Source of the DNA: Notospermus geniculatus
Taxonomy: Eukaryota > Nemertea > Pilidiophora > Heteronemertea > Lineidae
Direction: 5' to 3'
Length of the DNA stretch: 64,000 bases
Assembly: GCA_002633025.1 (NCBI GenBank)
Contig: NMRB01002397.1
Location: forward strand, 27,260-91,259
The position numbers and the translations under genes were made by a program. The notes below the pieces were generated by a model. That model was not told the DNA's origin. It did no database searches and was given only the letters and a program-made list of their open reading frames with translations. Within the stretch, counting starts at the first letter, position 1, and each line of letters begins with the position of its first letter. Positions 58,674-64,000 of this stretch are shown here, piece after piece.

Positions 58674-59098
58674 TACGGATGGTCTTCGTCAGAACTAGAA
58701 ATAAAAGTGGTGAAGTGACAAGGGTGAATACGTCAGCACCTCGGAGTCAAGGTTCGACTGCATACGGCTGGTCTTCGTCAGAACTAGAAAGTGATACAGT
58801 GAAAAGGGTGAATATGTCAGCACCTCGGGGTCAAGGTTCGACTGCATACGGCTGGTCTTCGTCAGAACTAGAAAGTGATACAGTGAAAAGGGTGAATATG
58901 TCAGCACCTCGGGGTCAAGGTTCGACTGCATACGGCTGGTCTTCGTCAGAACTAGAAAGTGATACAGTGAAAAGGGTGAATATGTCAGCACCTCGGGGTC
59001 AAGGTTCGACTGCATACGGCTGGTCTTCGTCAGAACTAGAAAGTGGTGCAGTGAGAAGTGTGAAACGCAGGCACCTCGGGGTCAAGGTTCGACTGTTA
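58674..59098 (+). repeat. Minisatellite, 84-base unit, five copies
   Basis: Unit with TACGGCTGGTCTTCGTCAGA, GTGATACAGTGAAAAGGG and TCAGCACCTCGGGGTCAAGG. The three central copies are identical; the first and last are diverged. As 84 is a multiple of three, both strands stay open through all copies. The first unit's TACGGATGG supplies the only ATG, so a translated product is doubtful. Confidence 0.95.
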
Positions 59099-60340
59099 GT
59101 TTTATATGGGACCTCAAAGGCATGGCATGGAGGCCTCCAACAGTTGGAAGTTTCTTAGCAAACGTCCATGTAAATGAAGTCAACGTCATACAAAAGTACA
59201 TGAACGAAAGTCCTTGGATCATATGCAAGACGATTCTTTATGACAACATTGAGGTTTCCGGAGCACAGGGAAGGGCACCTAAGTCATACAGGCTTAGGGA
59301 CAGCACTCTCTATGGGGGACTGAGGGCTCTCTATGGGGGAGGGGGTAGAAAGGAGAGGAGAGGGGATGATTTAGCAAATGCTTCTTGGAAACTTGGAGGA
59401 ATTATATCAGTTTAATTCCCCCAAGTTGGAAACCATGCTGCTCATCTGTTCTAAGAACAAGAAACGAATCCCCCAGGATTCTTTGGCCGATCTTCGCGAG
59501 CTCTCGGCTCGGAAACTATAATGTGCTTATCCCGTTGAGTCTATGACCTTGGGTTATGGTCTGCAGGTGTCTCTCATCCCACTGTAGCTCCACATTACTT
59601 GGTCGCGGATAAACACCCAATAAATGTCCCATATTTACCCCAAGTAAACTCATTTTTAGTATGTCACCTCAAAATCCACACAATAAATAACACTAGTCAC
59701 AATGCCTTTAGGAGAAAGATCAACATCTCGGACAAATCTCACTTCAGGATGAGGCTGGACGAGATTTGGGACGAATTCTTGAATAGAACTTTCGGATGAG
59801 GACTTAGCCTATCCTCATCAATGTTGACCTAAACTTTTAAGTAAGGCAGAGATTTGATTGACACCTGTCAATCAAGGAACTTCATGACAATGGACTGGCG
59901 CTGTTTCGACCACTTTAGAATGTGCTCCCGCTTTAGAAAAATAACGTTGAGTCTACTTGACTGTCCCAAATGTGTTTATTGGCTCTGATTAAGACCTATA
60001 GACCACAAACTCCACCATTGTCGTCTAACTGCGACAGGGTGGTTAATTGGTGTTTAGATTTGTATAAGATCGTTCTGGACCACTTGAGCAACTTAATACC
60101 CATCTTTTAGTGACCAATTTCAGAGGTGAGGGTCGGGCGAGTTGACGATATTAAACGGAAATTTTCCAGGGTTTTTAAAAAAAGCATAACAATCGCGTTT
60201 CTACGGGGAAAAAATCCACCTCCGGGTATACTGGCACGACATTTGGGTTTAAGGGCATGATGCAACGAGCATTTTGACTCATCAGCCTGTCAAGGCCATC
60301 TAAGCAGTCTCGCGCAAACAATAGCCATCCTGATTTTTTT

Positions 60341-60820
60341 CTATGGCACCAACGCCTTCCTCCCGACATGCACTATGGGGTACTCTCGATGCCAGACCAC
60401 AAAGCAAAGATGACATCTTGACAGGACGTTTGCATTCCAGCAGTCTGAAGTAACGAATGAACATTTCAGGTCAAAATCCCCATGGCTAATCACTATGTAT
60501 GGAAGAGCTTTATCTTTTATGAATGAATGAACGTAGTTACGCCCTCGTGCCCTTCTACAAGGTCTGATAACACACTTTTGCCTCTGTTGTGCGACTGGTG
60601 ATGTGGACACATTGCTGCTACATGTATGATGTGTATGATTCGTAGCTTCAGTTTTTCTACAGGACTGGTTTGCTTTTGAAAGCATCCAAAAATTGAAATC
60701 ACTATTGTACCAAAACCATTCACATACACTGCATGGGTCGAAACCAGTCCCTGCAATAGTCTGATCAACAACACTTAGCAGGAACACTCCACAAAACTCG
60801 AATTTTTTTGACATAGACAC
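60341..60820 (-). CDS. Unassigned cysteine-rich open frame
   Basis: 159 codons starting MSMSKKFEFCGVFLLSVVDQ, with 13 cysteines including FDPCSVCEWFWYNS and SRCHLCFVVW. The start is hydrophobic but a poor signal peptide. There is no splice or polyadenylation support; an AATAAA on the same strand lies just before the ATG, where a gene end would be more natural. It could be chance. I recognise no domain. Confidence 0.22.
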   Translation of the reverse strand: MSMSKKFEFCGVFLLSVVDQTIAGTGFDPCSVCEWFWYNSDFNFWMLSKANQSCRKTEATNHTHHTCSSNVSTSPVAQQRQKCVIRPCRRARGRNYVHSFIKDKALPYIVISHGDFDLKCSFVTSDCWNANVLSRCHLCFVVWHREYPIVHVGRKALVP

Positions 60821-61346
60821 TTCGACATTTATTTTACTAGCTACGAGATAGTGACTAACTTTCGACCGTTGTCAACCAGTGTCTGGAGGCTTCATGAAGT
60901 AAAGTTAGACTGGTTCCCATCTTTGCCGCTCCACTCCCGCGCCGCTACTATCTCTGAGCGCCGCGGGTGTGGCCAGACATCTGAGAAGACATCTAACGGA
61001 GGAAAAAGTAACTGAAGTACCATATGCAGGGATCGCTGACGCACTTCCTCTCAAGCCAGCGGTAGCTGATACGACCACTAAACGACAATAAAGTGAAATG
61101 ATTTTCTGTGATTGAGTTGCCCATCAGGAACAACCCGTGCGAGGTAACTCTCACGTGGAGGTGCACTTTTACAGGCCCAGCACCCTGGCCAACTATGAGA
61201 AAGTCAGGTAAATCAGTATACTTCATGATCGTCCATCAAGTCTGTGCCTGAATGTAGCGTTTGTGTCCTTGTTTAAACGTCTATTTACAAGAGGCAAACA
61301 TACTGACAGTGCTGACAACCCTGATAAAGTGTCCACAATAGAAATG

Positions 61347-61353
61347 TATAAAA
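61347..61353 (+). promoter_or_regulatory. TATA box of the eight-cysteine peptide gene
   Basis: TATAAAA stands 61 bases before the proposed ATG (61408), which predicts transcription start near 61378 and a 5'UTR of about 30 bases. Confidence 0.65.
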
Positions 61354-61407
61354 GTCATGACACCTTCGTGGTTCACACACCTGGAAGATTCCACGTATGA
61401 CCACACG

Positions 61408-63289
61408 ATGAAGGCTCTAACAGGTATGAGCATCTTTTGGGGATTACGAAACCACACCATCAGGGCCTGGTTTTTCAGAAGAGTATTTTCGTTACTAAAA
61501 CGTGGTGTCAGTGCTATCTCCATCAGTCCGGGCCATTGCAGTGGTCACCCTAGAGATAGCACCAACGGTGTTTCGAACAAACCGACCATGGTCATGTTCG
61601 CGCTGTCTCCGTTTCTGCTTCATCACTGTGTTGGGCGTTCGAAACAAGGCTTGGACGATCCCTGGCACCAGTGATCTTGGCGTTTTACGCCAAAGGCCTA
61701 ACAGAGGAAGATAAGACGAGTATTCACGAACATACACGTATGTTGTTTTGTTTTTGCAGGGTTCTGTTTGGCTTTGCTTGGTGAGTACTGTATGTCAGCG
61801 TCATGTCAATACCATGCCTTACCATTTCACCATCAAAGTCGTGGCAGATGCGGATGTAAATTTCATACTTATTATCAGTTCGGGAAAGTTCAAAAATTGG
61901 AAACGTTTCCGACTTTGGCAACGTTTCTTTTTTTGGAAGTGATTTTCGATTCCAATATCGGGAACGTTTCTGAATTTGGAAGCCCAGATATTATGGCACA
62001 ATCAAGCCTTTTGATGATGATAATTGATGATTATTGATGATTGCAGCCAACTTACACCAGCAATTCAGATTTTACGCCGTGAAATACAAGGTCACAGGTG
62101 CTGCCATCTGTTAATGGAAAAAAACACTTCCCGATTTTTGTTACTCATATCCCGATTAGGCCTAACATGCAAATAGGCCTACACCGATTCCGATATCGGA
62201 ATCGAAAACCGCTTCCGAAAAAAGAAACGTTGCCAATATTGGAATCCCTGGGCTTCCAAAATCAGAAACGTTTCCAAATTCGGAACTTTCCCGAACTGTT
62301 ATGGCCATTGTACGGTGGCGCGCTAGTCGGGTGACGGACCCGTGTCGAAGACTAGTTCTACGCTTCCAGTTCGCACAGAATGACGGCTGTACCTTGTAAA
62401 CTTCTTCACCTTTCCTTGAATGGCATTACAGTTCGAATCAGAAAGGACACGACGACAGAAGACTCGCTCCAATTTTCCTGGTTCTTATTTTTCAGTCGTT
62501 GGCGTGATCGGGGATGTTGTCTCGGATCATCCTAAGTGTATGGCAGGTTGTCTCAAGTCTCGCCTCAAGAGTCTTTGTCCGCAGTTTCTGAGTAAGTCTT
62601 CAGTTAGCATCAAGTTTTCAAGGTGAAATTTCGCTCTATGTAGGCCTACAGGTAGTTGGTGTTTGAAGTTGCGGTCATCACCCAAGTTTGATCGCAACTT
62701 CAACAACCCCTGTCGAATCCCGGCCAGCGAGATACCTTTCTGGATTTTTTTTCTTTGTCCGACTGCTCCTGTTTTATGAAAAAATTGTTGCGAACCTCGT
62801 CCTGTTTAGCGGTCAGTCTTTTTAATCAATTTTTAGCATTTGCAGATGAAATCAGTTCTGGCGAGGTTGACGATTCACCCTGGCAGTTCTCCTCCAACAG
62901 ATCACGCATTCGCCCATAAATGTTTACAGCATATTAGCCATGCGCGCTAGGCCTATTTTCATAGTCAGCTAGGAACCATTGATAGGCCTTTCTCTTCCCA
63001 GCCTGCACTTTAAAGATGGTATTTTGCACAGAATTTATCGTTTCCACGACGTAACATCGCTCTATTNGCACTTGGCCCCAGCTTTGCGTCATGATGTCGA
63101 CGTACCAATGGCGGACATTGTTGAAGTTACGTCCTGGAAACTATGGATACCTTCGATATTTCAGATTGCTGCTACAACAGCCAAAGCTTTTGGCAGGACC
63201 TCGGCGACAACATCAGCTTTAAGCATAACTACTTCGACTGCTGCAAGTATCTGAGAGAATATGCGAAGTGCACTGGTTTGCCGAATTAA
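61408..63289 (+). CDS. Eight-cysteine secreted peptide, four exons
   Basis: Proposed coding exons: 61408-61423, 61760-61780, 62496-62591 and 63165-63289; 258 bases, 85 residues plus TAA. Seen: donors GTATGA, GTGAGT and GTAAGT; acceptors TTTTTGCAG, TTTTTCAG and ATATTTCAG; every junction has the same phase (one base before the intron, two after) and the frame stays open. Exons 1-2 and the start of exon 3 code a signal peptide (MKALTGFCLALLVVGVIG). The mature part has cysteines at 27, 31, 40, 46, 47, 70, 71 and 80: C-x3-C-x8-C-x5-CC-x22-CC-x8-C. A TATA box lies 61 bases upstream of the ATG, and AATAAA sequences follow at about 63445 and 63630. The chain is short, polar and even in cysteine number, so it is probably secreted with four disulfides (inference). 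I do not recognise the family; hormone-like, pheromone-like and defence roles are all open. An alternative last exon is possible at 62846. The 16- and 21-base coding exons are unusually small. Confidence 0.75.
62846..62919 (+). CDS. Possible alternative last exon of the eight-cysteine peptide gene
   Basis: The acceptor TTTTTAGCATTTGCAG is followed by a frame that fits exon 3 in phase and stops at TAA (62917-62919) after 23 codons (EISSGEVDDSPWQFSSNRS...). Its use would replace the CC..CC..C half with a cysteine-free acidic tail. No AATAAA follows closely, so this may be chance. Confidence 0.25.
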
Positions 63290-63387
63290 TGAAAAACCAT
63301 CTCGTCACTCAGGTCATGTTTTAGATTTTCGTGTAAAATGTCGAGGCCAGAATCCACATGTATGTACTCATTAAAAATCGTTTGCTC

Positions 63388-63480
63388 TAAGTAAAGGTGT
63401 AGTTTTACTTTCATTAAGTAAAGATGTAGCTGTACTTTCACTAAATAAAGAAGTAGTTGTTCATTCACTAAGTAAAGGTC
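63388..63480 (+). repeat. Short tandem repeat, about 30-base unit
   Basis: Three copies of a unit with AAGTAAAGRTGTAGYTKTAC and TTTCAYTAAGT in the 3' flank of the eight-cysteine peptide gene. The third copy turns AAGTAAAG into AATAAAG, creating a polyadenylation-like signal (63445). Confidence 0.8.
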
Positions 63481-63487
63481 AGGATAT

Positions 63488-63609
63488 TAGGGAGGTTTCG
63501 CAAGCGTCCGGTTAGGCCCTACGACGACGTTTATCTATTGTGTGGGTATAGCCAAACAATAGATAAACGTCGGCGTATGGCCTAACCGGGCGCTTGCGAA
63601 ACCTCCCTA
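63488..63609. mobile_element. Foldback MITE, TAGGGAG family
   Basis: Near-perfect inverted repeat of about 55 bases per arm: TAGGGAGGTTTCGCAAGCGT at the left and its complement at the right, with inner CGTTTATCTATTGT/ACAATAGATAAACG. TA lies at both edges. The few arm mismatches suggest a young insertion. Confidence 0.93.
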
Positions 63610-64000
63610 TTTACTCTTCAGCGTGGACAATAAAGTAAAAAGTGGATTTCATCTTCAACGGACTGCGTTTGCACATCGAGTGACATCTGACGGTGGTTAG
63701 GTAAACTGGGCGGCTCTTGCGAAAATGGTCTGGAATAGTTATATAGCTTCTTAATAGACGGCGAGTGTTGCATTGGTATTGAATTGGGCCGTAGTGACTC
63801 CTATTGGTCAACTGACTGACAACTTCTATTGGTCATAGACCTTTCATACAACTGAATATTTGCAGTATTCTAAACAGTTTTTTTTTGTTCTTGTTGTTGA
63901 TTCAGGTTCCTATTGAGTGAAACAGGGGAGGGGGCACCTGGTCACTCTTGAACCATCTCAATAGGATCCACTGAACAACACAGAGTCTGATACCCCAAAT

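Overview
The window is nuclear DNA from an invertebrate animal. Genes are split by introns with GT/AG borders, AATAAA signals follow stop codons, and most of the space holds short non-autonomous repeats (foldback elements, tRNA-headed SINEs, minisatellites). Frequent TAGGCCTA and TACATGTA words fit a marine invertebrate, perhaps a hemichordate, echinoderm or amphioxus; this placement is a weak inference. I see no bacterial gene organisation, no rRNA and no intact transposase or reverse transcriptase.

Left part (1-20 kb) is gene-bearing. It holds: (i) the last three exons of a small cationic six-cysteine peptide gene (1414-2684, +); (ii) a two-exon secreted PAN/Apple-domain protein with a long unrecognised C-terminal domain (3636-5477, -); (iii) a cluster of four four-pass membrane proteins of MS4A/CD20-like type, two tandem copies on the minus strand (7020-7634 and 9478-10158) and two on the plus strand (14510-16192 and 17249-19923). 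The minus pair share promoter, 5'UTR intron and coding sequence; the first copy ends early at a TAA although a recognisable tail follows. Between the two orientations lies a diverged direct duplication flanking an 820-base gap, with a 72-base exon-like segment in each copy.

Middle part (20-61 kb) has no gene I can name. It is an archive of repeats: nested inverted repeats, five main minisatellites (periods near 24, 33, 46, 17 and 84 bases), several SINE families and dispersed short elements. A possible signal-peptide first exon with a TATA box sits at 27004-27187 (-).

Right end (61.3-63.3 kb) carries a complete four-exon gene whose exons are too short for an ORF search: TATA box, 16-base and 21-base coding exons forming a signal peptide, then two exons coding an eight-cysteine mature peptide (85 residues in all). 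I do not recognise the family; together with the six-cysteine peptide at the left end it is the best candidate for something undescribed.
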